A stretch of DNA of 64,000 bases from Bifidobacterium scardovii JCM 12489 = DSM 13734 (GCF_001042635.1 NZ_AP012331.1:1426001-1490000); one strand, 5' to 3'. Positions 11,037-21,140 are shown, counted from the stretch's first letter. The notes: generated from the sequence alone by a model not told the origin. Program-made: numbers and translations.

Positions 11037-11222
11037 CTAGTGGTCCATCTCGCAAATGGTTGAGTGGTTGATCCTCCCGCTGGCGGGAGGTGGCGCGTAG
11101 CGTCGGAGGGTGGTTGGACGCTTGACGTCACAATGGTTTTGACCACCCCCCAGTCGGCTACGCCGACAGCCCCCGCTAGCGGGGGCGCGAACCATTTCAT
11201 TATTTGCGAAACAGACCACTAG
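11037..11222. mobile_element. MITE-like element bounded by CTAG
   Basis: A 186-bp non-coding unit flanked on both sides by CTAG (11037-11040 and 11219-11222). Its ends match as inverted repeats: TGGTCCATCTCGCAAAT at 11041 against TGGTCTGTTTCGCAAAT read inward from 11218, 14 of 17 identical. The halves are also loosely inverted copies of each other, each with a CCCGCTrGCGGG hairpin. CTAG would suit a 4-bp target duplication of an IS5-type insertion. The right half holds a copy of the dispersed CCCCCAGTCGGCTACGCCGACAG repeat (11142-11191). No transposase is encoded. Confidence 0.6.
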
Positions 11223-11247
11223 GTTCAACGTGGCTTGTGTCCCGCAG

Positions 11248-12135
11248 CTACGCCGCCCCGCCCAGCGCCATGCCGATGCCGTACAGCGCCACGATGTGCG
11301 CGGGGTAGAACGCATAGAAGAACCACTTCACGCCCGGGCCCCGCCGGCGATTGTACAGCAGCATAAGCGGCAGCGCGAACACCATCATCCACTGGTAATT
11401 CACCGTCAGCGCGGAGCCTCCCACGCTCATGAAGTCGATGCTCAGCAGCCTGAGGACCTTGTCCATCAGGAAGATTCCCTGGACGCCGAACGCCAGATTC
11501 GCATGGTGTTCGAGCCCGAGGACCACGCGCGCCCCGATCGGCGACAACGCCAGTGCGAACAGCAGATTGAGCCCGAGGTACACGGCGGACAGCCTGATCC
11601 GGTTCTCGCGCACCGCCCACATCGACACGCCCAGCACCACATAGAACAAGCCGCCCGACAGCCCGACGACGGTGTCGCTTGCGGCCACGATGACGGCCGA
11701 CGCCATGGACGGCAGCTGGAGCGGCGATATCACGTACCAGAATATCGGGATCACCACCAGCTGATAGGCGGCATACAGCGCGATGTTGCGCAGCCGGTCC
11801 CGAGCGGAATCCGCGGACAGCAACGTGATGATCAGCGCGATCTGGAACAGGCAGGTGAATATGTTGTTGGGAATGTTGAGCGCGCCCTGCACGAACGCCA
11901 TCAGTACGCCGGCGGCGTACAGGCGGGTCAGGTACCGCTTGCGGTCGTGCGTGAACTCGCAGCTCCACCCGATCAGAAAGATGAACAGGGGACTGGACAG
12001 TCGGCCGATCCAGTGCATCCACAGCGGCATGCCCGGAATGAACGTGGCGATGTGGTCCACGACCATGCAACAGCACGCCACCACCTTCAAGGTAAACGAG
12101 GTCATGTGCCTCTCCGCGTAATGCCATGCGCCCAT
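11248..12135 (-). CDS. TraX-family multipass membrane protein (acyltransferase-like)
   Basis: 295 aa from ATG 12135, chosen because AAGGAG sits 5 bp upstream on the minus strand. The protein has about eight membrane segments. The opening LKVVACCCMVVDHIATFIPG, the following GRLSSPLFIFLIGW and the late FFYAFYPAHIVALYGIGMA match the TraX family. F-plasmid TraX acetylates pilin, and many chromosomal relatives have no known substrate. No conjugation genes are nearby, so the role may be acetylation of a surface component or another one. Confidence 0.72.
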   Translation of the reverse strand: MGAWHYAERHMTSFTLKVVACCCMVVDHIATFIPGMPLWMHWIGRLSSPLFIFLIGWSCEFTHDRKRYLTRLYAAGVLMAFVQGALNIPNNIFTCLFQIALIITLLSADSARDRLRNIALYAAYQLVVIPIFWYVISPLQLPSMASAVIVAASDTVVGLSGGLFYVVLGVSMWAVRENRIRLSAVYLGLNLLFALALSPIGARVVLGLEHHANLAFGVQGIFLMDKVLRLLSIDFMSVGGSALTVNYQWMMVFALPLMLLYNRRRGPGVKWFFYAFYPAHIVALYGIGMALGGAA

Positions 12136-12255
12136 ATCGGCTCCTTCGTCGATGTCGGTTAGGTAATGGGGCCATGCTATCTCGTTGCGCAAACGGGCAT
12201 CATCCAAAAGATGATGCCCGGGCGGTGTACGCCGTGGCCGCGCACGGCGCCCGGT

Positions 12256-13448
12256 TCAGGCCGGTTCGTGCAGCGGGATGACGGCGCGCAGCGTCCACAG
12301 CCGGTCGTCGAGGGAAGTGACGAGCGTTCCGCCCAGAAGCGCTATGCGCTGCCGATGCAGCGTGAGTCCTTTGCCCGGATGGGACTGTATATGCCTGTCA
12401 TCGGTCTCATTGCATTGCACGATGCTGATCCGATCGCCTTCGACGGTGACGGAAGCGTAGTATGCGTCTTCTTCGCCGGTGCCGCCGGTACCGTGTATGA
12501 GGATGTTCATGTACATATGATCGAGAAAATCCTTGATTTCACGGAGCGTGTCCGCGCTGATCCGTTCGACGGGCATGTTCCGCCCTCCGGCCAGATCGGT
12601 CCTGCCTTGCATATGCATCGATGACAGGTATCGTTCGTTCCCGTCTATCACCCACCGCAGCGCATCATGCAACGACCCGCGGATTTCCTCGTTTTCCGCG
12701 GCGTCGATCGCGGCATCGCCATCCACGACGTCGATGATCTCCCGTACCTGATCCAACGTCGATTGCGCCAGAGCATGCACGGATGACAGACTCCGGTGTC
12801 CGGCATCCGTCGTCGGCTCCCGGATTAGTTGTCCGTATAAAGCATGATGAGTGTCAGCTCGCGTGCCGTTGAATCGTGGAGCCTGCTGGCCAGAACAAGA
12901 TTGCGCCGAAGTCGGTCTCGATCATCTTTCAACCGTTTCGTTTCCTGAATTTCCTTCTCTAATCGTTCCTTGTATTTATGCTCGGAGACGGCTAGTCCTA
13001 CAGTGATGGCAGCGATATATGTGCACATAACCGTGGCAAGTCCATTGACCGTCCATTGGGAATTCTCAAGCATTTGGACGTCGTAGTACCTGATGATCAC
13101 ATCCGCAAGGGCGAGAACAAGAGCAGGTACGGTTAGTCCCTGATACGATAACAACCCCAATGAAAGCCAGACTGTCCATATCATCGATGAAAAGTAAACG
13201 TTCGGCAATATCCCTGTCACGATGCACAGCGCAAGGATCCCCACGCTGCACGGCACGACGCTCCAATACAGGCCGGCCGTCAGGGCCAGCTGCACGATGC
13301 TTGCGGCGACGGTGATCATCGTGCGGTCGGGAATCGCGAAGTATTCGATGACCGTGAGCGTCTCGGCCAGCGCGATGGCCACCGCCACGCCCGGTTGCCG
13401 CACCCGGCGCCACGGCGACGCCGTTTTCGATCCGCCCGGCGCGTTCAT
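12256..13448 (-). pseudogene. Sensor histidine kinase (HisKA_3 type), interrupted by a -1 frameshift
   Basis: The first frame (13448 to TAA at 12825-12827, 207 codons) encodes about four membrane segments, a coiled-coil-like stretch (HKYKERLEKEIQETKRLKDD) and the phospho-acceptor box SRLHDSTARELT, then stops after LYTDN. The next frame continues without interruption as LIREPTTDAGHRSLSSVHA and includes the ATPase half to 12256, with HGTGG and GKGLTLHRQRI. Repeating one C at AAC|TAA restores a single chain of about 397 aa. There is no classic slippery heptamer, so a mutation or sequencing error is likelier than programmed shifting. It starts within the stop of its response regulator (ATGA), with GAGGAG upstream. 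Confidence 0.8.
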
Positions 13449-14101
13449 GGCAGTCTCCTCAGCTCGCTCCATGCCATGATCGCCTGCAGCTTGCCGCGCA
13501 CGCCCAATTTCGTGATGGCATGGCGCACATGCGTCTTGACCGTGGATTCGCTCAACCCCATCCGGTCTGCGACCTCCCGTGCGGTAAGCCCCCTGACGGT
13601 CCAGTCCATGACCTCGGCCTCCCGCGCGGACAACGGATGGGTACGTCCCTGCGCCCGCGCGAGTCCGTACGCTCGGGCGGGGGAGGGAAACCCGTCCTGC
13701 GCATACGGCTCTCCGGCCGCGCAGGCCGCCAGGCAGCGCCGCAATCCGGCCATATCGGCCTTGTCCAGCAGGGCCTGCGCTCCCGAACGCCGTGCGGCGT
13801 CCCGGTAGTGGCGCAGCGAATGGCAGGTGATCGCCAGCAGGACGATGCTGTCGGAGCAGAGGCGGATCCGCGCGCAGGTCGCCGCGCCGTCAACGCCGTC
13901 AACGCCCATGTCCACCAGCACCACGTCGGGGCGGGTGCGCGAGTCGACGCACCGATCCACCGCCTTGTCGCCGGAGCGTACGGCCCAGACCACCGCCATG
14001 CCGTGCTCCGCGCGCCAGCCGTTCGCCAAGGCGTGCAACGCCGCCAACGTCAACGGGTCGTCGTCGACCAGACCCAGGCGCATATACCGTGACGCATTCA
14101 T
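13445..14101 (-). CDS. NarL/LuxR-type response regulator
   Basis: 218 aa, the usual size. The receiver domain (about 8-125) has the acidic pocket LVDDDP and the phospho-acceptor Asp in VVLVDMGVDG. The C-terminal LuxR-type helix-turn-helix (about 155-215) reads LSAREAEVMDWTVRGLTAREVAD then LSESTVKTHVRHAITKLGVRGK. It is coupled by an ATGA overlap to the frameshifted kinase downstream. If that kinase is dead, the regulator may be unpaired or phosphorylated by another kinase. Alternative start: ATG at about 14083 (MRLGLVDDD). Confidence 0.92.
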   Translation of the reverse strand: MNASRYMRLGLVDDDPLTLAALHALANGWRAEHGMAVVWAVRSGDKAVDRCVDSRTRPDVVLVDMGVDGVDGAATCARIRLCSDSIVLLAITCHSLRHYRDAARRSGAQALLDKADMAGLRRCLAACAAGEPYAQDGFPSPARAYGLARAQGRTHPLSAREAEVMDWTVRGLTAREVADRMGLSESTVKTHVRHAITKLGVRGKLQAIMAWSELRRLP

Positions 14102-14349
14102 GGGAAATCACTTCTCTCGGTGGCGCCCCTCCGTTGGAGCGCTCCTTGCACCCCATGATAGGGGAGATCGACCCCCGACCGGCCGGCGGGGCGCCGGCAA
14201 GTGTGAATTAAATCACATACGCCTCCGGGTGGCCGAGCGGCCCCGATTCGAGGATGTTCATGGCCATGTAGCATAATAGACCTTGTTGTATCAAAGACGA
14301 CGGCCCCGATGGAGCCGTCGTCGGAACGAGAGAATGCACGAGAGCTTGT

Positions 14350-16008
14350 ATGAGTGAACGTAACGAGCAATTCAGGGGCACGTTCGACGCGAGCGCGTCG
14401 CGGCCCGTGTCGGGTGGATTCGCGGACGGCGAGGCCACCGCGGTGTTCAGCCCGCTGGACATGGACGCCTTCGCGGTGCCCGAGGAGACGGGCGCGCGCA
14501 AGCGCCGTCTGGTCTGGCCGTGGATCGTCGTCGGCATCGTCGCCCTGCTCGCCGCCTGCGCCGGCGGCGGCTTCTGGTTCTTCCAGTCGCACGCGCTGCC
14601 CGGCGTCACGCTGTGGGGGCATTCGGTGACCGGCAAGACCTACGACCAGATCGTCTCCACCATCAACGATTCCGTGTCGGGCACCAAGGTGCCGGTCTCC
14701 TACAACGGCAAAACCGTCGACGTCACGCTCGACGACCTCGGCCTGAGCGTCGACGCCAGCACCATCGCCAACGAGGCGTCGAACGCCAAGCGCGACGGCG
14801 CATGGTGGCAGCGCTACGCCTTCTGGGTCAAGCATGACGTCACCACCGAGCCGGCCAACCCGAAGGCCGCGGACTCGTCGAAGCTCAGCCAGAAGCTGTC
14901 CATCGACGAGGTCGCGCCCGTCGACGCCGCGGTGCAGCTCAGCGCCGACCAGAACGGCTTCGACGTGGTCGCCGGCCAGCAGGGGCAGGGCGCGGACGCC
15001 GAGCCCGTCGCCAAGGCGGCCGTCGCGCGTATCGAGTCGCTGGGCACGAGCCCGGCGTCCACCGTGACCGTCGAGCTGCAGGCGACCGATCCGGCCGTGA
15101 CCGACGACATCGCCAATCAGGCGAAGGCCACGCTGGACTCGCTGGCGCAGAATCCGGTCACCATCAAGATCGGCGACCACCAGATCGCGGCGATCGACGC
15201 CCCCGCGCTGGCCGCCTCGACGACCATCAACGCGAACGAGAACGCCAAGCTCTCCGGCAACGAGACCCGCAACGGCTATGTCGTGTTCGACGCCGACAAG
15301 CTGCAGCAGTACTACGACAACACGATCAAGGCCAATCTGTCCACCGGCCGCGAGGACCGCGAGGTGATCGTCAACGGCGTCGGCGACGAGCTGCAGGTCA
15401 TCAAGGAGGGCCATGACGGCGTGACCGTGGCCGCGGGGGCCGACGCGAACGTCGGCAAGGACGTGGTCGAGGCTCTGGCCAAGGGCAGCGGCTCGGTGAG
15501 CGTGGAAGGCACCGTCGACCCGATGCAGACCAAGTCCACCAAGCGGAACGTGGTCATCGACCTGTCCGACCACACCGTGACCGCTTACGAGAACGACAAG
15601 GCCATCATGACCTTCAACGCGGGCATCGGCCGCGGCAACGATCCCAAGACCGGCGAATGCACGGGCGACCTGTGCACGCCGACCTATTGCGATCCGAACG
15701 TCTACGACAACTGCACGCCGAACGGCGACTTCAAGATCTGGCTCAAGTACCTGAGCCAGGACATGACCGGCAACCTGACGCTGAGCGACGGCAGCAACGA
15801 GAGCTGGGACGCGAAGAACGTCGGCTTCGTCAACTACTTCTCGAAGACCGGCTGCGCGATCCACCGCATCACCACGACCATGAACAACTCGCAGCTGGTC
15901 GGCGGCGGCGGGGCGTCCTCCCACGGATGCGTCGGCATCGGCTGGGACGTCGCGCAGCAGTTCTACAACTGGTGCCTGATGGGCACCACCGTGCACGTGC
16001 AGCCCTAG
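14350..16008 (+). CDS. L,D-transpeptidase with YkuD domain and peptidoglycan-binding repeats
   Basis: 552 aa membrane-anchored cell-wall enzyme. A cytoplasmic tail (1-51) precedes one membrane segment (about 55-78), then two repeats of the PG_binding_4 type (about 80-385; VTLWGHSVTGKTYDQIVSTI opens the first). The C-terminal YkuD catalytic domain (about 395-552) ends with IHRI...GGASSHGCVGIGWDVAQQFYNW, where the Cys of SHGCV is the nucleophile. It forms or exchanges 3-3 crosslinks or attaches proteins to peptidoglycan. The gene stands alone, with a short GACGACGG hairpin in its leader (14298-14325) and a terminator after it. Confidence 0.9.
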   Translation: MSERNEQFRGTFDASASRPVSGGFADGEATAVFSPLDMDAFAVPEETGARKRRLVWPWIVVGIVALLAACAGGGFWFFQSHALPGVTLWGHSVTGKTYDQIVSTINDSVSGTKVPVSYNGKTVDVTLDDLGLSVDASTIANEASNAKRDGAWWQRYAFWVKHDVTTEPANPKAADSSKLSQKLSIDEVAPVDAAVQLSADQNGFDVVAGQQGQGADAEPVAKAAVARIESLGTSPASTVTVELQATDPAVTDDIANQAKATLDSLAQNPVTIKIGDHQIAAIDAPALAASTTINANENAKLSGNETRNGYVVFDADKLQQYYDNTIKANLSTGREDREVIVNGVGDELQVIKEGHDGVTVAAGADANVGKDVVEALAKGSGSVSVEGTVDPMQTKSTKRNVVIDLSDHTVTAYENDKAIMTFNAGIGRGNDPKTGECTGDLCTPTYCDPNVYDNCTPNGDFKIWLKYLSQDMTGNLTLSDGSNESWDAKNVGFVNYFSKTGCAIHRITTTMNNSQLVGGGGASSHGCVGIGWDVAQQFYNWCLMGTTVHVQP

Positions 16009-16040
16009 GCCGGGCGCGCACGCACCCACGCATCGCATTC

Positions 16041-16077
16041 GCAGAGGGATCCCGTCATGCAGACGGGGTCCCTCTGC
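16041..16077 (+). terminator. Terminator after the L,D-transpeptidase
   Basis: Inverted repeat GCAGAGGGATCCCGTC (16041-16056) with GACGGGGTCCCTCTGC (16062-16077), one G-T pair and a 5-base loop, followed by TTGTGTT. It separates this gene from the suf operon. Confidence 0.8.
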
Positions 16078-16250
16078 TTGTGTTCGCCGGTCCGCCCGTT
16101 CAGGCGCCGGCGGACCGGAACGGGGGAGGCTCTCAGGTGTGGGGTATGTCATATCAGCGCATAGCCAATATGCAGTGTCGGGGTTAGTGTTTGGCCTAGA
16201 GTTCTGTTAGGTTTGCGTAAGAACGTTCAATTGATTGGAGGCAGCGTACG

Positions 16251-17747
16251 GTGAGCGAAAACCAAGCGCCAAATGCCGCGGCTGACGTGGAGATGAGCCA
16301 GTACGTGGCTGATCGCGCCCGCGTCAACGAGGAGAAAATCAAACAGGATGACGAGATCATCCAGCAGTTCGGCGACTACAGCTACGGATGGCACGATTCC
16401 GATGCCGCCGGCGAGGCGGCGAAGCGAGGCATCGACGAGAACGTCGTGCGCTCCATCAGCGCCGACAAGGGCGAGCCGCAGTGGATGCTCGACATGCGCC
16501 TGCGCGGGTTCAAGGCGTTCCTGGACAAGCCGATGCCCGATTGGGGCGTGGACCTCAGCGGCTTCAACGCCGACGACTTCAAATACTACGTCAAGCCGAT
16601 CGAGAAGCAGGCCAAGACGTGGGAGGAACTGCCCGACGACATCCGCAACACCTATGACCGCCTGGGCATCCCCGAGGCGGAGAAGAGCCGCCTCGTCTCC
16701 GGCGTGGCCGCCCAGTACGAGTCCGAGGTCATCTACAACTCCATCCAGAAGGATCTCGCCGATCAGGGCGTGATCTTCGTCGACACCGACACCGCCGTGC
16801 GCGAATACCCCGATCTGGTGCGCAAGTACTTCGGCACCGTCGTCTCCCCGGAGGACAACAAGTTCGGCGCGCTCAACACCGCCGCGTGGTCCGGCGGCTC
16901 GTTCGTGTACGTGCCGAAGGGCGTGCACGTCGACATCCCGCTGCAGGCCTACTTCCGCATCAACACGCCGGCCATGGGCCAGTTCGAGCGCACGCTGATC
17001 ATTGCGGACGAGGGCTCCTACGTGCACTACGTCGAGGGCTGCACCGCCCCGATCTGGTCCGAGGACTCGCTGCACGCGGCCATCGTCGAGATCATCGTCG
17101 AGAAGCACGCCCGCGTGCGCTACACCACCGTGCAGAACTGGTCGAACAACGTGTACAACCTCGTCACCCAGCGCGCCTACGTGCGCGAGGGCGGCACGAT
17201 GGAATGGGTCGACGGCAACATCGGGTCCAAGGCTACGATGAAGTACCCGGCCTGCATCCTCGCCGAGCCGTACGCCACCGCGTCGACCATGTCCCTCGGC
17301 TTCGCCGGCAAGGGCCAGTATCAGGACACCGGCGCGAAGATGATCCATCTCGCCCCGCACACCAGCTCCACGATCGTCGCCAAGTCGATCTCGCGCGGCG
17401 GCGGGCGCTCCGCGTACCGCGGCCTGGTCAAGATCGTCGACGGCGCCGAAGGCTCCTCGAACTCCACCGTGTGCGACGCGCTGCTCGTCGACGACTTCAG
17501 CCGCTCCGACACGTACCCGCATGTGGACGTGCGCGAGGATGACGTCACCATGGCGCACGAGGCCACCGTCTCCAAGGTCTCCGAGGACCAGCTCTTCTAC
17601 CTGATGAGCCGCGGCCTCGAGGAGAAGGAGGCCATGGGCATGATCGTGCGCGGCTTCGTCGAGCCGATCAGCCGCGAGCTGCCGATGGAGTACGCGCTCG
17701 AACTGAACCGTTTGGTCGAACTGCAGATGGAAGGATCGGTGGGCTGA
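16251..17747 (+). CDS. sufB: Fe-S cluster assembly scaffold protein SufB
   Basis: 498 aa. SufB is the scaffold subunit of the SufBC2D complex on which the Fe-S cluster forms. The family core is plain: [29 protein letters not shown] near residues 205-235, then [10 protein letters not shown] with a conserved Cys, and the C-terminal region with [20 protein letters not shown]. The GTG start at 16251 has TTGGAGG upstream. It leads the operon sufB-sufD (5 bp apart)-sufC-sufS-sufU. No SufR or IscR regulator gene lies just upstream. Confidence 0.96.
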   Translation: MSENQAPNAAADVEMSQYVADRARVNEEKIKQDDEIIQQFGDYSYGWHDSDAAGEAAKRGIDENVVRSISADKGEPQWMLDMRLRGFKAFLDKPMPDWGVDLSGFNADDFKYYVKPIEKQAKTWEELPDDIRNTYDRLGIPEAEKSRLVSGVAAQYESEVIYNSIQKDLADQGVIFVDTDTAVREYPDLVRKYFGTVVSPEDNKFGALNTAAWSGGSFVYVPKGVHVDIPLQAYFRINTPAMGQFERTLIIADEGSYVHYVEGCTAPIWSEDSLHAAIVEIIVEKHARVRYTTVQNWSNNVYNLVTQRAYVREGGTMEWVDGNIGSKATMKYPACILAEPYATASTMSLGFAGKGQYQDTGAKMIHLAPHTSSTIVAKSISRGGGRSAYRGLVKIVDGAEGSSNSTVCDALLVDDFSRSDTYPHVDVREDDVTMAHEATVSKVSEDQLFYLMSRGLEEKEAMGMIVRGFVEPISRELPMEYALELNRLVELQMEGSVG

Positions 17748-17752
17748 TTCCC

Positions 17753-18982
17753 ATGGCATCGAACGAAACTGAACTCAATATCCCCGTCGCGGACCCGAAC
17801 GATCCGTACGCGATCCCGGCGGCCATGCCGTCGAGCGCCGACCGCGCGCCGCGTTCCTTCGAGGTCTCCGCGTTCCCGCAGCCCGACCGCAAGCAGGAGG
17901 AGTGGCGCTATACGCCGCTCGAGCGCATCGAGGAATTCTTCGACGTGTTCAAGCCGAGCGGCGAGACCGCGATCGTGGTCTCCAACGTCGACGGCACGCC
18001 CGTCGACCCGGAGCGGGTGGCCGTCAGCCAGAAGCGGCTCGGCGAAGGCGGATCGGGTACCGTGTCCAAGCCGAACGACCGCGTCTCGGCCGTCGAATGG
18101 AACTCCGGCCACACCGCCACCATCGTCGAACTGAACGGCGAGCTGGACCAGCCCGTGCTGATCCGCGTGGTCGGCGGAGGCATGGACCTCGACGCCCTCC
18201 ATCTGGTGATCATCGCCGACGACGGCACGCACGCCGACGTGGTCGTCGAGCACAACGGCAAGGCGCGTCTGGCCGAAGGCGTGGAGATCACCACCGGCCG
18301 GGACTCGCACGTCTCCGCCACGTTCGTCCAGGAATGGGACAAGGAATCCAAGCACGTCGGCAACCACCGCATCCACGTCGGCGAGGGCGCGTCCCTGCGC
18401 CACTCCGTCGTCACGCTCAGCGGCAGCATCGTGCGCATCCGCATGGACCAGGACTTCGGCGGCCCGCAGGGCAATCTCAACATGCTCGGCATCTACTTCG
18501 TGGATCCGGGCGAGCACATCGAGCATCGCACGATGGTGGTGCACAACCACCCCGAGTGCAAGTCCAGGGTGGTCTACAAGGGCGCGCTCGACGGCAAGGA
18601 CGCGCACTCCACATGGGTCGGCAACGCGCTGATCGAGCCGACGGCCCCCGGCACCGACTCCTACGAGCTCAACCGCAATCTGGTGCTGACCCCGGGCGCG
18701 ATCGCCGATTCCGAACCGAATCTGGAGATCGAGAACGGCAACATCATCGGCGCCGGCCACGCCAGCTCCGTCGGCCGATTCGACGACGAGGAGCTGTTCT
18801 ACCTGCAGTCCCGCGGCATCCCCGAGACCGAGGCGCGCAAGCTCGTGGTGCGCGGCTTCTTCGGCGAGCTCGTCGAGGAGATCGGCGTGCCGGCCATCGC
18901 GCAGCACCTCATGGACGTGATCGACCGCCGTCTGGCCCGTGGCGAGGACGCGGCCATGCAGGCGGTTCTGGAAGACAAGTAA
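17753..18982 (+). CDS. sufD: Fe-S cluster assembly protein SufD
   Basis: 409 aa, paralogue of SufB that completes the SufBC2D complex. The N-terminal part includes PQPDRKQEEWRYTPLERIEEF (about 43-63), typical of SufD. The beta-helix core follows, and the C-terminal LQSRGIPETEARKLVVRGFFGELVE matches both SufB and SufD. The gene begins 5 bp after sufB and is followed by sufC after 30 bp. Confidence 0.95.
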   Translation: MASNETELNIPVADPNDPYAIPAAMPSSADRAPRSFEVSAFPQPDRKQEEWRYTPLERIEEFFDVFKPSGETAIVVSNVDGTPVDPERVAVSQKRLGEGGSGTVSKPNDRVSAVEWNSGHTATIVELNGELDQPVLIRVVGGGMDLDALHLVIIADDGTHADVVVEHNGKARLAEGVEITTGRDSHVSATFVQEWDKESKHVGNHRIHVGEGASLRHSVVTLSGSIVRIRMDQDFGGPQGNLNMLGIYFVDPGEHIEHRTMVVHNHPECKSRVVYKGALDGKDAHSTWVGNALIEPTAPGTDSYELNRNLVLTPGAIADSEPNLEIENGNIIGAGHASSVGRFDDEELFYLQSRGIPETEARKLVVRGFFGELVEEIGVPAIAQHLMDVIDRRLARGEDAAMQAVLEDK

Positions 18983-19012
18983 ACGCATACGAGAATAATT
19001 CGAGGAGAATCC

Positions 19013-19792
19013 ATGTCCACTCTGGAAATCAAGGACCTTTACGCCTCGGTCGAAACCAAGGAGGGTCGCAAGCAGATCCTCAAGGGCGTGAACCTGACCG
19101 TCAACTCCGGCGAGACGCACGCCATCATGGGCCCCAACGGCTCCGGCAAGTCCACGCTCGCCTACACGCTGGCCGGGCACCCCAAGTACGAGGTCGATTC
19201 GGGCGAAGTGCTGCTCGACGGCGTCGACATCCTCAAGCAGACCCCCGACGAGCGCGCCAAGGAGGGCCTGTTCCTCGCCATGCAGTACCCGGTCGAGGTG
19301 CCGGGCGTGTCGATGACCAACTTCCTGCGCACCGCGAAGACGGAGGTCGACGGCAAGGCGCCGGCCATCCGCACGTGGACCAAGGAGCTGTCCGAGGCGA
19401 TGAAGCGCCTGCGCATGGACCCGAAGTTCGCGACCCGCTCCGTCAACGAGGGCTTCTCCGGCGGCGAGAAGAAGCGCGCTGAGGTGCTGCAGCTCGAGCT
19501 GCTCAAGCCCAAGTTCGCGATCCTCGACGAGACCGACTCCGGCCTTGACGTCGACGCGCTGCGCATCGTCTCCGAAGGCGTGAACCGCGCCAAGGAAGCC
19601 AACGATTTCGGCATCCTCATGGTCACGCACTACACGCGCATCCTCAAGTACATCAAGCCGGACATCGTGCACGTCTTCGCCGACGGCCACTTCGTCAAGA
19701 CCGGCGGCCCGGAGCTGGCCGACGAGCTGGAGGAGAACGGCTACGACCAGTACCTGCCCGAAGGGTCCGATTCCGAGTCGGCGCTGGCCTGA
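19013..19792 (+). CDS. sufC: Fe-S cluster assembly ATPase SufC
   Basis: 259 aa ABC-type ATPase that drives the SufBCD scaffold. Walker A is MGPNGSGKSTLAYTLAG (about 43-59). The ABC signature appears as FSGGEKKRAEVLQ and Walker B as FAILDETDSGLDVDAL, the SufC-specific form. It is soluble, with no membrane partner. GAGGAG sits ahead of the ATG. It sits between sufD and sufS as in other actinobacterial suf operons. Confidence 0.97.
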   Translation: MSTLEIKDLYASVETKEGRKQILKGVNLTVNSGETHAIMGPNGSGKSTLAYTLAGHPKYEVDSGEVLLDGVDILKQTPDERAKEGLFLAMQYPVEVPGVSMTNFLRTAKTEVDGKAPAIRTWTKELSEAMKRLRMDPKFATRSVNEGFSGGEKKRAEVLQLELLKPKFAILDETDSGLDVDALRIVSEGVNRAKEANDFGILMVTHYTRILKYIKPDIVHVFADGHFVKTGGPELADELEENGYDQYLPEGSDSESALA

Positions 19793-19816
19793 GCGCGCCC
19801 TGCCACGGCAGGGACC

Positions 19817-19858
19817 GGTCAAGTCGGTCAGGTCAAGTCAGTCCGGTCAAGTCAATCA
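19817..19858 (+). repeat. Three tandem 14-bp repeats before sufS
   Basis: GGTCAAGTCGGTCA, GGTCAAGTCAGTCC and GGTCAAGTCAATCA follow each other without a gap between sufC and sufS, ending just before the ribosome binding site. They probably arose by slippage. They could alter message structure between the two genes, but nothing shows a function. Confidence 0.75.
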
Positions 19859-19868
19859 AGAGGGGAAT

Positions 19869-21140
19869 ATGACGGATTTCAAGGCGATTCGGGCGCAGTT
19901 CCCGATTCTGGATCAGCAGATACACGGGCATCCGCTCGTGTATCTGGACTCCGCGGCGACCTCGCAGAAGCCGCAGTGCGTGATCGATGCGGAAGCCGAG
20001 TTCTACCGCACGATCAACGCCGGCGTGCACCGTGGGGCGCATGAGCTGGCGGCGCGCTCGACCACGGCTTTCGAGGATGCGCGCGCCAAGGTTGCGAGAC
20101 TGGTCGGCGCCAACGCCGCGGAAGGCGAGGAGGAGATCGTGGTGACCGCCGGTGCGACCGCCGGCCTGAACCTGCTCGCCACCGCCTTCGGCAATGCGAG
20201 CCTCGGCCGCGGGGGAGAGGCCGCCAAGCGCTTCGCGCTGAAGCCCGGCGACGAGATCGTGGTCTCCAAGGCCGAGCACCATTCGGTGCTGCTGCCGTTC
20301 CAGGAGCTGGCGTACCGCACCGGGGCCACGCTCAAGTGGTTCGACCTGACCGAGGACGGGCGCATCCGCTCCGACACCGCCGGCGAGGTGATCACCGAGC
20401 GCACCAAGGTCGTGGCGATCACGCATGTGGGCAACACCACCGGCGCGATCACCGACATCGCCTCGATCGTGCGCCGCGCGCACGAGGTCGGCGCCGTGTT
20501 CGTGCTCGACGCCTGTCAGTCGGTGCCCCATCTGGCCGTCGACTTCCACGCGCTGGACGTGGACTTCGCGGCCTGGAGCGCGCACAAGATGTACGGCCCG
20601 ACCGGCGTCGGGTTCCTGTACGGCAAGCGCGAGATGCTGGAGGCCCTGCCGCCGGCGAACTTCGGCGGTTCTATGGTCGAGCTGGCGTGGATGGACCAGC
20701 CGGCCCAGTACATGGAGCCTCCGGCGCGCTTCGAGGCCGGCACGCAGCCGGTCGCGCAGGTCGTGGCGGCCGGGGTCGCCGCCGAGTGGATGATGGGCGT
20801 CGGCATGGCGAACATCGAGGCCCACGAGCGCACGATCGCCGCGGAGCTGCTCAAGCTCGGCGACATCGACGGCGTGCGCATCCTCGGACCGCGCGAGAAC
20901 GTGAACCGCATCGGCACCGTCGCCTTCGACGTGGCCGGCGTGCACCCGCACGACGTCGGCCAGTTCATCGACGCGCAGGGCATCGCCATCCGCGTCGGTC
21001 ACCATTGCGCCCAGCCGGTGCACCGCCACTTCGGTCTGTACGCCTCCAACCGCGCGTCGAGCGGCGTGTACAACAGCGTCGACGATGCGCGCGCGCTGGT
21101 CGAGGCCGTGGCCAAGGTGAGGCCGTTCTTCAAGGCGTGA
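19869..21140 (+). CDS. sufS: Cysteine desulfurase SufS
   Basis: 423 aa PLP enzyme that takes sulfur from cysteine for Fe-S assembly. The PLP lysine is in WSAHKMYGPTGVGFLYGK (about residues 237-254). The persulfide Cys is in IRVGHHCAQPVHRHFG (about 375-390), the GHHCA form typical of group II desulfurases. It begins LDQQIHGHPLVYLDSAATSQKP. Start ATG 19869 follows GAGGGG. SufU downstream is its expected sulfur acceptor. Confidence 0.96.
   Translation: MTDFKAIRAQFPILDQQIHGHPLVYLDSAATSQKPQCVIDAEAEFYRTINAGVHRGAHELAARSTTAFEDARAKVARLVGANAAEGEEEIVVTAGATAGLNLLATAFGNASLGRGGEAAKRFALKPGDEIVVSKAEHHSVLLPFQELAYRTGATLKWFDLTEDGRIRSDTAGEVITERTKVVAITHVGNTTGAITDIASIVRRAHEVGAVFVLDACQSVPHLAVDFHALDVDFAAWSAHKMYGPTGVGFLYGKREMLEALPPANFGGSMVELAWMDQPAQYMEPPARFEAGTQPVAQVVAAGVAAEWMMGVGMANIEAHERTIAAELLKLGDIDGVRILGPRENVNRIGTVAFDVAGVHPHDVGQFIDAQGIAIRVGHHCAQPVHRHFGLYASNRASSGVYNSVDDARALVEAVAKVRPFFKA

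Noticed and set aside
12825..12831. Programmed -1 frameshift in the kinase
   Set aside because: No X-XXY-YYZ slippery sequence is found at the break, and no stimulatory structure is obvious; a mutation or read error is simpler.
14218..14262. tRNA-like GGGTGGCCGAGCGG...GATTCGAGG
   Set aside because: D-arm and T-arm-like words are there but no anticodon arm or acceptor stem can be made.
14098..16152. Long minus-strand frame opposite the L,D-transpeptidase
   Set aside because: The plus-strand YkuD motif and terminator fix the real gene.
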